From: Deinococcus sp. | GTDB lineage: Bacteria > Deinococcota > Deinococci > Deinococcales > Deinococcaceae | DNA: 9,066 nt | Assembly (NCBI GenBank): GCA_018260375.1 | Contig: JAGLBF010000098.1 | Span: forward strand, 1-9,066 | Direction of reading: 5' to 3' | Notes under the pieces: generated by a model | Told to the model about the DNA's origin: nothing | Database searches by the model: none | What the model saw: the letters and a program-made list of their open reading frames with translations, nothing else | Part shown: positions 1-5,670 of the stretch, piece after piece | Layout of the letters: the number at the start of each line of letters is the position of its first letter | How positions within the stretch are numbered: position 1 is the stretch's first letter | Position numbers and translations under genes: made by a program

Positions 1-15
1 AGCGACTGCACTTTT

Positions 16-151
16 ATACGGATTCCGATTGATTTGGCGTACTTCCGAATCAATCCGAGCGGATGCGAGTGGGAACAGCATACGGACTGTGCGGTATGGA
101 ACCGCAGGCGGCGCTTTTCCGACTGTGGTGGAATTTAGCGGCAGTCCGTAT
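16..151 (+). repeat. Dispersed small intergenic repeat, copy A
   Basis: This copy starts with ATACGGATTCCG (16-27) and ends with CAGTCCGTAT (142-151), which is a perfect inverse of ATACGGACTG at 80-89. A small stem lies inside it (GATTGATT 27-34 against AATCAATC 48-55). GATGCGAGTGG (62-72) recurs in inverse orientation at 5614-5624, and GCGGTATGGAA (91-101) recurs at 1300-1310. GCGGTAT (91-97) can also pair with ATACCGC (153-159), so two alternative folds are possible. It carries one copy of the internal unit of about 14 bp. It ends 25 bp beyond the stop codon of the minus-strand CoxG-like gene. It resembles the small non-coding repeats of Deinococcus genomes; the exact family is not assigned. 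Confidence 0.75.
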
Positions 152-176
152 TATACCGCAAAATCCGTACTTGTTC

Positions 177-629
177 TTACGCCTGCTTGCTCAATAAATC
201 AAAGAAGCGGTTGGCGTAACCCTGCCCCGCACCTGTGTCACTGGCTTTGCTCTCAAGCACCTTGCCGCCCACACTCGCCAAAAGACCCGACAGGCGCGGC
301 TCAGCTTGCCAGTCTACGCGGGTGCTGTTGCCCAGGTCGACCAGACTCAGCTTGGCCTGTATATTGGCCCCGCCCGTCATATTTTTGGCTTCTATGTGCA
401 GGGTCATGCTTTCGGGGGCCTGCAAGTCACCGAGGCGCACAGTGGCCTTGAACTTTTGCTTAATAGGGCCACGGTTTACGTTGAGCGTGGCACGGTACTG
501 CCCAGAACCGTCTTCGATGATGTCACTGAGGCCGGGAATAAGGCGTTCCAGCACTTTGGGATCTTGGAGCATGGCCCACACACGGTCACGGGGAGCAGCG
601 ACTACATTACTTCCTTGAAAAGTTGCCAT
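177..629 (-). CDS. CoxG-like SRPBCC-fold protein
   Basis: This 150-residue protein matches the pattern of the carbon monoxide dehydrogenase subunit G (CoxG) family of SRPBCC/START-like folds. It has an N-terminal strand (FQGSNVVAAPRDRVW, about residues 4-18), then a helix with DPKVLERLIPGL, a run of beta strands with GPIKQKFKATVRLGDL and a terminal helix ending FFDLLSKQA. Members bind hydrophobic or membrane ligands; CoxG itself serves membrane attachment of CO dehydrogenase, but no cox genes are seen here, so the role is unknown. There is no signal peptide, so it is probably cytoplasmic. I chose the Met at 629 over the upstream one at 659 because the family begins at this point and because a -10-like CATAGT (636-641) lies exactly six bases before it. 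The gene is divergent from the HD-domain gene. Confidence 0.85.
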   Translation of the reverse strand: MATFQGSNVVAAPRDRVWAMLQDPKVLERLIPGLSDIIEDGSGQYRATLNVNRGPIKQKFKATVRLGDLQAPESMTLHIEAKNMTGGANIQAKLSLVDLGNSTRVDWQAEPRLSGLLASVGGKVLESKASDTGAGQGYANRFFDLLSKQA

Positions 630-635
630 GATTTT

Positions 636-641
636 ACTATG
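636..641 (-). promoter_or_regulatory. -10-like element for the CoxG-like gene
   Basis: On the minus strand CATAGT is followed by six bases and then the ATG at 629, with no Shine-Dalgarno sequence. This spacing predicts a leaderless transcript. No convincing -35 element is visible, so the call rests on the shared spacing with the other genes. Confidence 0.4.
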
Positions 642-674
642 CCCTATGCACACGCCCAAACCGTGAGAAGTGGC

Positions 675-702
675 TTGACTTCCGGCAATTCGGCCTTATA
701 TT
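675..702 (+). promoter_or_regulatory. Sigma-70-type promoter of the HD-domain gene, leaderless
   Basis: TTGACT (675-680) and TATATT (697-702) are separated by 16 bp, close to the consensus for the housekeeping sigma factor. The ATG at 709 comes six bases after the -10 element, so transcription should begin at or next to the start codon. No Shine-Dalgarno sequence could fit in the mRNA. Confidence 0.7.
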
Positions 703-708
703 ACGCTC

Positions 709-1239
709 ATGAATCGTGACCAAGCCTACGCCCTGATGACTCAGTTTGTGCAGTCTGAATCGCTGCGCCGCCATATGCTCAACGTAGAAGCCGCCATGCG
801 TGCCTACGCCCGTTACTTTGGCGAAGACGAGGAACAGTACGCGGTCACCGGCCTACTGCATGACTTTGACTATGAGCAGTACCCTGACGTCCACCCAGTC
901 TGGGGCGTGGACTATCTGCGTCAACAAGGCGTAGAGGATGCTGTTCTAGACGCGATCATGGGCCACGCGGCCGCCACAGGTACGCCGCGTACCACTCGCC
1001 TGTCCCAGAGCCTCTTTGCGGTAGACGAACTCACGGGGCTGATTCAGGCTGCCGCTCTGGTACGCCCTGACAAAGACGTGCGCCAGGTAGAGCTGAGCAG
1101 CCTCAAAAAGCGCTTTAAAAACAGGGCCTTTGCCTCTGGAGTTAACCGCCAAGAGGTAGAGCAGGGCGCAGCAGAGCTGGGCGTGGATATGGACACGCAC
1201 ATGCAGCGGGTGCTGAGTGCCATGCAGGACATGGCGTAA
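709..1239 (+). CDS. HD-domain phosphohydrolase
   Basis: This 176-residue protein has the residues of a metal-binding HD domain: H22 in the first helix, the H51-D52 pair in GLLHDFDYEQYP, a further H86 in IMGHAA and D106 in AVDELTGL. This arrangement is that of small HDIG-type hydrolases, often annotated as HAD/HD-superfamily hydrolases, which act on phosphorylated nucleotides or similar substrates. The actual substrate cannot be read from the sequence. There is no signal peptide or membrane segment. The C-terminal part (about 125-176) is helical and charged, with KKRFKNRAFASGVNR. The start is fixed by the promoter placed immediately upstream. It is a single-gene unit divergent from the CoxG-like gene, with repeat copy B beginning about 50 bp after its stop. 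Confidence 0.85.
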   Translation: MNRDQAYALMTQFVQSESLRRHMLNVEAAMRAYARYFGEDEEQYAVTGLLHDFDYEQYPDVHPVWGVDYLRQQGVEDAVLDAIMGHAAATGTPRTTRLSQSLFAVDELTGLIQAAALVRPDKDVRQVELSSLKKRFKNRAFASGVNRQEVEQGAAELGVDMDTHMQRVLSAMQDMA

Positions 1240-1288
1240 CAGCGGCCCTGTTCACAACATCGTTTACAGTCTCCAGAGTCAGCTGCTC

Positions 1289-1378
1289 ATACGCGTTTCG
1301 CGGTATGGAAGCACAGGTGGCACTTTGCTGGCTGTGCTGGTTTCCAACTGCGCTGGAATAGAGCAGAGTGCGTGTCAT
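1289..1378 (+). repeat. Dispersed small intergenic repeat, copy B
   Basis: The block starts at ATACGCG and runs to about GTGCGTGTCAT. GCGGTATGGAA (1300-1310) is identical to copy A at 91-101, and GGAAGCACAG and CTGGAATAGAGC are shared with copy C read on the minus strand. It contains two internal units, each ending in a GTGCTG or GCGCTG motif. Its terminal inverse is degenerate compared with copies A and C, so this looks like an older or partial copy. It lies downstream of the HD-domain gene stop codon. Confidence 0.65.
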
Positions 1379-1465
1379 AAGCATTACGGGAAATTAGTTA
1401 TAAGTATATCTTCTTAGTTCACCACAGGGAAGGCAACTAGGGCAATCAGAGTACAATGAATTAAA

Positions 1466-1477
1466 CGGAATCCGTAT
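1466..1477 (-). repeat. Isolated repeat terminus
   Basis: CGGAATCCGTAT is the exact inverse complement of ATACGGATTCCG at 16-27, the left end of repeat copy A. It may be the end of a second, otherwise decayed element, or the true right end of a longer element that includes copy B. Confidence 0.55.
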
Positions 1478-1486
1478 CATACCACC

Positions 1487-1512
1487 ATGTTGGGCAAAGT
1501 GGCACCCAACAT
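1487..1512. repeat. Perfect 8-bp inverted repeat
   Basis: ATGTTGGG (1487-1494) and CCCAACAT (1505-1512) are perfect inverses separated by ten bases. A third partial copy, CCCAACA, follows at about 1522. There is no T-tract, so it is not a typical terminator. It could be a protein-binding site or the end of a lost mobile element. Confidence 0.5.
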
Positions 1513-1573
1513 TTGACAGCGCCCAACAATACCAGCGCCCACACGCTCAATCGGCTCTCTGAATAGAGGTCAT

Positions 1574-1672
1574 TCAGACCATCACGTAGGCAGCTCTTTT
1601 GGGCCGCCCTTTTTGGTTGTCCCAGACGTGATCAACCAGATGCGACCAAGAGGTGGCTGACACTGCCCCTCT
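1574..1672 (-). pseudogene. Possible C-terminal remnant of a transposase
   Basis: The minus strand has a short open stretch of 32 codons ending in a stop at 1574-1576, reading ...SWSHLVDHVWDNQKGRPKR... and closing AAYVMV. The W-D-N-x-K-G-R-P-K run is protein-like and recalls the C-termini of insertion-sequence transposases, but I cannot name the family. A stop codon (1673-1675) closes the frame upstream and no start or RBS is seen. It may be chance; the nearby inverted repeat and direct repeat make a decayed insertion plausible. Confidence 0.25.
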
Positions 1673-1691
1673 CTACCTGATCTATGGCTGA

Positions 1692-1706
1692 CAGCACCTT
1701 GAATAA
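1692..1706 (+). repeat. Left arm of a 15-bp direct repeat flanking the lipoprotein gene
   Basis: CAGCACCTTGAATAA is identical at 3496-3510, about 1.8 kb away, in the same orientation. The match does not extend on either side. The two copies bracket the lipoprotein gene and its upstream region, as insertion-site duplications or recombination sites would. Confidence 0.5.
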
Positions 1707-1829
1707 AGTGAAAAATTACACTCATTAAGTCAGGCGTTTTTGTAATGTTTATGTCAGAATTTTTTAGCCACTGGCCTGGCCGAGTTTATTCAACCTTCAT
1801 AATGTGACGATTTCAGCGAACCTAAGAGC

Positions 1830-1848
1830 TCATCTGTCAGCCAGATGA
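1830..1848. promoter_or_regulatory. Small perfect hairpin upstream of the lipoprotein gene
   Basis: TCATCTG (1830-1836) and CAGATGA (1842-1848) form a 7-bp stem around the loop TCAGC. No T-tract follows directly. It lies about 115 bp before the lipoprotein start codon and could act as an operator or an mRNA structure if transcription begins upstream of it. Confidence 0.4.
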
Positions 1849-1860
1849 AACTTTGTAATT

Positions 1861-1880
1861 TTAGCGTCAATTGACTTTAA
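1861..1880. promoter_or_regulatory. Interrupted 20-bp palindrome, operator candidate
   Basis: The core GTCAATTGAC (1866-1875) is a perfect 10-bp palindrome, and TTA (1861-1863) and TAA (1878-1880) extend the symmetry on both sides around the same centre. Such two-fold sites are typical of dimeric regulators. It lies about 85 bp before the lipoprotein start codon. The embedded TTGACT (1871-1876) resembles a -35 element, but no -10 follows at the right distance. Confidence 0.45.
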
Positions 1881-1964
1881 GTCCATGCTGCACGCCGTTT
1901 CTCATCATTCATAGACTGTTAATAAAGTTCGCCTCTCACTATTAATGTTCGGTGCAGTATTAAG

Positions 1965-3314
1965 ATGAACTCCATGAACAGAATCTTGAAAGGAAATAAG
2001 GTTTGGGCCGCAGCCCTCGTTCTAAGCACTCTCTTGGCGAGCTGTAACAGCAACACCGCTGTTGTGCCCAGTGCTACTGCTGGTAGCAAAGACGCCGCCT
2101 CAGTAGCTCAGCCTCAAGATCTGAACAGTGGTACCCAGTACGACACCTACACCCAAACACCCCTGATCAACCCCAACTTGCCTGTTATCCACACCTCGCA
2201 CGGCACACCTTTTATCAAAGCCAACATCCTCAACCCCTATCCTGTCTGCAACTCCGCCGAAGATTTCCGCACGGTGATTTACCGGGTATCCGACAACTGG
2301 ATGCCTGTTGGTACGCTCTCCACCTACAACCAGACCAACGGCCCCATCCCCCTGAAGCAAAACACCTCACGCAGCCAGACCATCTCTATTACGGTTAACG
2401 GCAGCCAGACGGAAACCACCAGCATTAACCTGGGCGGCAGCGCTTCAGCCTCACAGGGCGGCGCTACTGCGGGCGGACAAACTGGTATCGCCTACTCGCT
2501 GGCCCGCACCATCGGCGGACAAGCTTCTTACTCGCTGACCTGGAACGTCGGACAAGAAATTGGCCCTTACCAAATCCCAGCCGGTTACACGGGCGAAGCC
2601 ACTTACGGCTTTCGTGCGGTGAACATGAGCGGCACCCAGCAGTTTTGTAAGCCCAACGGCACCTGGTCAACCCCCACCCTGTGGACGGCCTTTGTACCTA
2701 TGAAGAGCGAAGTTCGCGTCAAGCTGTATGGCAGCTCAGCAGAAGCCGCCGCCGCTGACCAGACGCCTGATGCCCACTACGTCGCCCCTCTTCCCAAGCC
2801 TGCTACTGGCGTTGATATGACCGCCCCCACCCAGAAGCTGGGCCTCGACCTCCAACCCTACATGACTGTATCGAGCGCTAAGGCTGTTGGTTTTGCTGGA
2901 TCTGCTGCGCTGCACGTCAAGAACGTCGGCTCTCAGCGCTACTACGGCGAATTCCCCGTGGTGAGCTTCTTGGTCGAAGTCAAGACCCAGGCAGGCCCTA
3001 CAGGTGTTGACCGCTTGATCACGCCCTCATGGTTCAGCGGCGCCTATGTACAGGATTTGGGCTTTGACCGCGCCAGCTCCACCCGCTCTTTCCTGGTTAC
3101 CTTGTCTAACCCCGTTGAAATTGGCAAAGATGTCACTCTGGCTGCCTTTAGCTTCAACGACGGCGCTACCCAACTTGGCCGCCTGGAAAACTACGTGACT
3201 GTGTCACAGGTGGGCCGTGTTGATGGCGATACCAGCTACTACAATGACACCCAGGTTGACTCACGCACCACCACACTGGATGACTTTGGCAACAAAATCG
3301 CGGGTATCTTCTAA
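1965..3314 (+). CDS. Secreted lipoprotein of unknown function, possible beta-pore fold
   Basis: I do not recognise a named family for this 449-residue protein. Residues 1-26 form a signal peptide with a basic start (NRILKGNK), a hydrophobic core (VWAAALVLSTLLA) and a lipobox L-A-S-C, so Cys27 should be lipidated and the protein anchored to a membrane facing outward. A low-complexity linker follows (about 28-70). Residues 134-200 alternate Ser/Thr with hydrophobic residues in two stretches around a Gly/Ser/Ala-rich turn (157-172), followed by PYQIPAGYTGEATYGF; this resembles the membrane hairpin region of aerolysin/ETX-MTX2 proteins, but that is an inference. C95 and C228 are the only other cysteines and could form a disulfide. 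The C-terminal part (about 290-449) is beta-rich and looks like an adhesion or Ig-like domain. Met4 (1974) is an alternative start. No Shine-Dalgarno sequence is seen. Confidence 0.85.
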   Translation: MNSMNRILKGNKVWAAALVLSTLLASCNSNTAVVPSATAGSKDAASVAQPQDLNSGTQYDTYTQTPLINPNLPVIHTSHGTPFIKANILNPYPVCNSAEDFRTVIYRVSDNWMPVGTLSTYNQTNGPIPLKQNTSRSQTISITVNGSQTETTSINLGGSASASQGGATAGGQTGIAYSLARTIGGQASYSLTWNVGQEIGPYQIPAGYTGEATYGFRAVNMSGTQQFCKPNGTWSTPTLWTAFVPMKSEVRVKLYGSSAEAAAADQTPDAHYVAPLPKPATGVDMTAPTQKLGLDLQPYMTVSSAKAVGFAGSAALHVKNVGSQRYYGEFPVVSFLVEVKTQAGPTGVDRLITPSWFSGAYVQDLGFDRASSTRSFLVTLSNPVEIGKDVTLAAFSFNDGATQLGRLENYVTVSQVGRVDGDTSYYNDTQVDSRTTTLDDFGNKIAGIF

Positions 3315-3344
3315 GCAGCGCCTCAGATTTATCAACAGTGCGGT

Positions 3345-3369
3345 CACTACGGTGCAGACACTACGGTGC
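3345..3369 (+). repeat. Short tandem duplication
   Basis: CACTACGGTGC occurs at 3345-3355 and again at 3359-3369, a 14-bp period, just after the lipoprotein stop codon. The period equals that of the internal unit of the dispersed repeat, but the sequences do not match. Its role is unknown. Confidence 0.6.
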
Positions 3370-3495
3370 GGGCACTTTTGATAACACAACCAGAGCATCA
3401 ACGAGTTTGGCAGAGTGCTGAGTTATGTGGAAGATGGTTGCTCTACCCCCGTGAACTTACTCGCAGGACACGCACTCTTTTACTCGGCGTATAAC

Positions 3496-3510
3496 CAGCA
3501 CCTTGAATAA
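3496..3510 (+). repeat. Right arm of the 15-bp direct repeat flanking the lipoprotein gene
   Basis: This CAGCACCTTGAATAA is identical to 1692-1706. It lies immediately before the terminator hairpin and about 180 bp after the lipoprotein stop codon. Confidence 0.5.
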
Positions 3511-3511
3511 C

Positions 3512-3557
3512 AAAACAGGAGGGCACGCCGCACACAACCGGCTGACCCTCCTGTTTT
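3512..3557. terminator. Rho-independent terminator, bidirectional
   Basis: AAAACAGGAGGG (3512-3523) pairs perfectly with CCCTCCTGTTTT (3546-3557), a 12-bp stem followed by a T-tract on the plus strand and an A-tract on the opposite side. The 22-base loop contains a second small stem (GCCG 3527-3530 with CGGC). It should end transcripts from the lipoprotein side and shield the HAD gene, whose start is 59 bp further on. Confidence 0.85.
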
Positions 3558-3603
3558 TGTCATGTGTGCCTTTGTCTCCACACTTCAGCCATCTGGCGTC
3601 CTT

Positions 3604-3609
3604 TACACT
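3604..3609 (+). promoter_or_regulatory. -10 element of the HAD gene, leaderless
   Basis: TACACT ends exactly six bases before the ATG at 3616, the same geometry as for the HD-domain and response-regulator genes. A clear -35 is not visible. The element decides the start: the longer reading from 3562 would begin directly after the terminator and before this -10. Confidence 0.5.
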
Positions 3610-3615
3610 ACACTT

Positions 3616-4296
3616 ATGTCAACTGTCACTTTGCCCATTCGGGCTGTCGTCTTTGATTTTGATGGCACTATTTTGGACACCGAAACACATGAATTTCGCC
3701 ACTGGGAAAAGCTTTACCGCCAACATGACCTTACTCTGAGCCTCAGCGACTGGCAGCAGGGTATCGGCACCTGGGGCGTATTTGACCCCTGGGCGGGGCT
3801 ACCAGCCGAGGTACAAGCGCAGCGCGAGGCCGTCTATGCCCAGCTTCACAGCAAAATCTTGAGCGATATTGCATCAGCTGAACTGCGTCCGAATGTGCGC
3901 CAGGTGCTGGAGGCGGTGCGGCCCAGTGGCCTGCGGCTGGCCCTGGCAACCAGCAGTTCACGCGAATGGGTCACTGAATGGCTGGGCCGCCATAATCTGC
4001 TGAGCCTGTTTGAAGTGATATGCACCCAAGATGACGTGGCCCGCGTAAAACCTGACCCCGAACTGTACACGCTGGCCGCCCACCGCCTGCAGTTGCGCCC
4101 AGAGGAGTGCCTCGCCGTAGAGGACAGCTACAACGGCGCCTCAGCGGCAATCGCAGCGGGCCTACAGCTGGTGGTCGTTCCCAACGAGGTGACCGCCACG
4201 CAGCCCTTTTTGCCTAGCTGGCACCGCTTGGCAGGGTTTAGTACACTAGAAGCGCTGCTCAACGTGGCACAGCATAAGGTAGAAGTTGGGCAGTAA
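3616..4296 (+). CDS. HAD-superfamily hydrolase, beta-phosphoglucomutase-like
   Basis: This 226-residue cytoplasmic enzyme has all four motifs of the haloacid dehalogenase superfamily. Motif I is VVFDFDGTILDTE with the nucleophile D14 and the acid/base D16; motif II is ATSSS (T112-S113); motif III is K145 in RVKPDPELY; motif IV is E169-D170 in AVEDSYNGA. The helical cap between motifs I and II (about 24-90) is of the type found in beta-phosphoglucomutase and phosphoglycolate-phosphatase relatives. Substrate specificity cannot be read from this. The size is usual for the family. I start at 3616 and not 3562 because the extra 18 residues are not conserved in such enzymes and because the -10 element lies between them. 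The gene converges on the protein kinase gene 31 bp away. Confidence 0.9.
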   Translation: MSTVTLPIRAVVFDFDGTILDTETHEFRHWEKLYRQHDLTLSLSDWQQGIGTWGVFDPWAGLPAEVQAQREAVYAQLHSKILSDIASAELRPNVRQVLEAVRPSGLRLALATSSSREWVTEWLGRHNLLSLFEVICTQDDVARVKPDPELYTLAAHRLQLRPEECLAVEDSYNGASAAIAAGLQLVVVPNEVTATQPFLPSWHRLAGFSTLEALLNVAQHKVEVGQ

Positions 4297-4316
4297 TACG
4301 GACTTTGTAATACGGA
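4293..4316 (+). repeat. Direct repeat overlapping the HAD stop codon
   Basis: GTAATACGGA occurs at 4293-4302 and 4307-4316, a 14-bp period. The first copy contains the TAA stop of the HAD gene. ATACGGACTT matches the end sequence (ATACGGACTG) of the dispersed repeats, so this is probably a terminal scrap of that family. It fills nearly the whole 31-bp gap between the convergent genes. Confidence 0.6.
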
Positions 4317-4327
4317 AGCGCCGAAAC

Positions 4328-5356
4328 TCAGCGCCGAAACATCGCCCATAACCGTGACCAAAAGCCCTGTTTGGCGGCGGGCGCTACAGGCGTAGGCGCT
4401 GGCTTTGGGGAAGCCGCCTGCCGGGCTTGTTGCGCACGCATGGCTTTGGCCTCGTCAGCCTCCTGTTGGGCGGCGGCTTGGCGCTCAGCTTCGGCGCGGG
4501 CGACCGCCTCAGGGTCAAGCGCCCGCGCTGAAACCAACAGCTCATGGGCCAGGGCGCTGGCCGTAGGGCGCTCAGCAGCGTTTTTAGCCATGCTCTGGTC
4601 AATCAAGCGGGTCAGGCTGCGCGGCAAGTTGGGGTTTTGGGACGCGAGTGGGGCGGCAAATTGTGTCAGGTGCGACACCATCAGTTCCTCGTAGCTGCCG
4701 CCCTGGTGGGGGCGCTTGCCCGCCAGCAGTTCATAACACATCACCCCGAAGCTGTACACGTCAGAAGACGCACTGCTGGCTTCACCGTGATAAATCTCAG
4801 GTGACATATAAAAAGGACTGCCCGACACCGAGCGCTTGCCGCCCGCCAGGTAGGTGCTACCAAAATCGCCCAGCGCGGCGCGGCTCCCTGTGGCGGGGCC
4901 ATCACTGTGTGCATTTAAATATACATTTTGCGGCTTGATGTCCTGGTGTACGCCGCCTTGCTGGTGCAAATATTCCATGCCTGTGGCGATATCGCCCAGT
5001 ATTTCAAGCAGCTCTTGGGGACTAAAATTGCGGCCCTTTTGCTGCTGGTCAGCCAGCGTGCCTTCTGCGTACAGCGGCATCACCAGGTGAGCCTGCGGGC
5101 CAAAGCCTACGCCACTCACGCCGCGTACCAGATTGGGGTGCTGAAACTGCAAACTGAGCCGTACCTCATTGGCAAAGCGCTCAGCCGCCGCATGCTCAGC
5201 CAGTGTTTCAGGAAGCGGCACCTTGACGGCGTACTCTTGGGTGTCATCGCCGCTTAGCGTACATTGAAACACCCGCGAAGTATTCCCGCGCCCTATCTGC
5301 CCTGACAGGGTAAGGCCTTTGATTTGGGGGAGGTTAAGCGAGGAAGATGAGGTCAT
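4328..5356 (-). CDS. Serine/threonine protein kinase (Hanks type)
   Basis: This 342-residue protein has a complete eukaryotic-type kinase domain (about 12-277): glycine loop IGRGNTSRVF (21-30), lysine K45 in YAVKV, helix-C E64, catalytic loop VHQDIKPQN (136-144; D139, K141, N144), DFG at 164-166 and SPE at 185-187. The residue before the catalytic Asp is Gln, not Arg, so it is a non-RD kinase. There is no transmembrane helix and no sensor domain. The tail is an Ala/Glu/Arg-rich, probably coiled-coil stretch (about 280-316), a Pro-rich linker, and a short amphipathic end QGFWSRLWAMFRR (330-342) that could bind the membrane. It phosphorylates Ser/Thr on unknown partners. It is distinct from larger Deinococcus kinases with beta-propeller domains. 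Confidence 0.92.
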   Translation of the reverse strand: MTSSSSLNLPQIKGLTLSGQIGRGNTSRVFQCTLSGDDTQEYAVKVPLPETLAEHAAAERFANEVRLSLQFQHPNLVRGVSGVGFGPQAHLVMPLYAEGTLADQQQKGRNFSPQELLEILGDIATGMEYLHQQGGVHQDIKPQNVYLNAHSDGPATGSRAALGDFGSTYLAGGKRSVSGSPFYMSPEIYHGEASSASSDVYSFGVMCYELLAGKRPHQGGSYEELMVSHLTQFAAPLASQNPNLPRSLTRLIDQSMAKNAAERPTASALAHELLVSARALDPEAVARAEAERQAAAQQEADEAKAMRAQQARQAASPKPAPTPVAPAAKQGFWSRLWAMFRR

Positions 5357-5372
5357 AAGGCTACCGACCTAG

Positions 5373-5378
5373 AGTATA
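5373..5378 (-). promoter_or_regulatory. Possible -10 element of the kinase gene
   Basis: On the minus strand TATACT lies 16 bases before the ATG at 5356 within an AT-rich stretch. This would give a short leader of about ten bases. No clear -35 or Shine-Dalgarno sequence is seen, so confidence is low. Confidence 0.3.
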
Positions 5379-5494
5379 TAAGGACATCATTCAGATTTCT
5401 TAATCCGGTGACAGCCCACTCAAAAACAGGTAGATCAAAGCCGGCGGTAAGGCAACCAAGGGTAAGCCGACTGAGGCTAAAGGTAAAAGGGGTC

Positions 5495-5670
5495 ATACGG
5501 ACTGCGCTCTATTCCAGCACAATTAGGTCAGCGCAATTAGATCAGCACAGTTAGGCCAGTACAGTCAGAAAAACACCGACTGTGCTTCCATCCCAGGCAA
5601 CCCGTATCTTTTGCCACTCGCATCTGCCCCGATCAAATTAAAAACGACCTGATTGAATCGCAGTCCTTAT
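5495..5670 (-). repeat. Dispersed small intergenic repeat, copy C
   Basis: Read on the minus strand, this copy begins ATAAGGACTGCGATTC (from 5670), corresponding to ATACGGATTCCGATTG of copy A. It then shares GATGCGAGTGG (5624-5614) and ATACGG with copy A and GGAAGCACAG with copy B, and ends CAGTCCGTAT (5504-5495). It is longer than copy A because its internal unit is present four times. One end overlaps the stop codon of the yebC gene (5667-5669). Together with the short stretch at 5357-5494, in which I see only the kinase promoter region and GGTAA-rich sequence, it fills the 310-bp gap between the two genes. Confidence 0.75.
5515..5570 (+). repeat. Four tandem 14-bp units inside repeat copy C
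   Basis: Four adjacent 14-bp units are visible: CAGCACAATTAGGT (5515-5528), CAGCGCAATTAGAT (5529-5542), CAGCACAGTTAGGC (5543-5556) and the more divergent CAGTACAGTCAGAA (5557-5570). The consensus is roughly CAGCRCARTTAGRY. Copies A and D of the dispersed repeat hold one such unit and copy B holds two. Confidence 0.8.

Larger units (their letters stand above)
1240..1964. other. Long intergenic region with repeat pieces and no intact gene
   Basis: These 725 bases have no credible complete gene on either strand. From left to right they hold repeat copy B, an inverted repeat end (1466-1477), an 8-bp inverted repeat (1487-1512), a possible transposase remnant (1574-1672, minus), one arm of a 15-bp direct repeat (1692-1706), a small hairpin (1830-1848) and a palindrome (1861-1880). 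From about 1380 on the base composition is visibly more AT-rich than in neighbouring genes. A possible -10 for the lipoprotein gene is TATTAA at 1940-1945, without a good -35. Confidence 0.7.

Noticed and set aside
235..618. Plus-strand frame opposite the CoxG-like gene
   Set aside because: It is the complement of a gene with clear family motifs and has no recognisable sequence.
1217..1417. 66-codon plus-strand frame after the HD-domain gene
   Set aside because: It overlaps the end of the HD gene and reads through repeat copy B; the composition is not protein-like.
1487..1512. Inverted repeat considered as a terminator
   Set aside because: No T-tract follows on either strand and no gene ends nearby.
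3562..3615. N-terminal extension of the HAD enzyme (18 residues)
   Set aside because: It begins directly after the terminator hairpin, lies upstream of the -10-like element and adds nothing conserved before the VVFDFDG strand.
5515..5570. Tandem units considered as a CRISPR array
   Set aside because: The units are 14 bp and directly adjacent with no spacers, and no cas genes are present.
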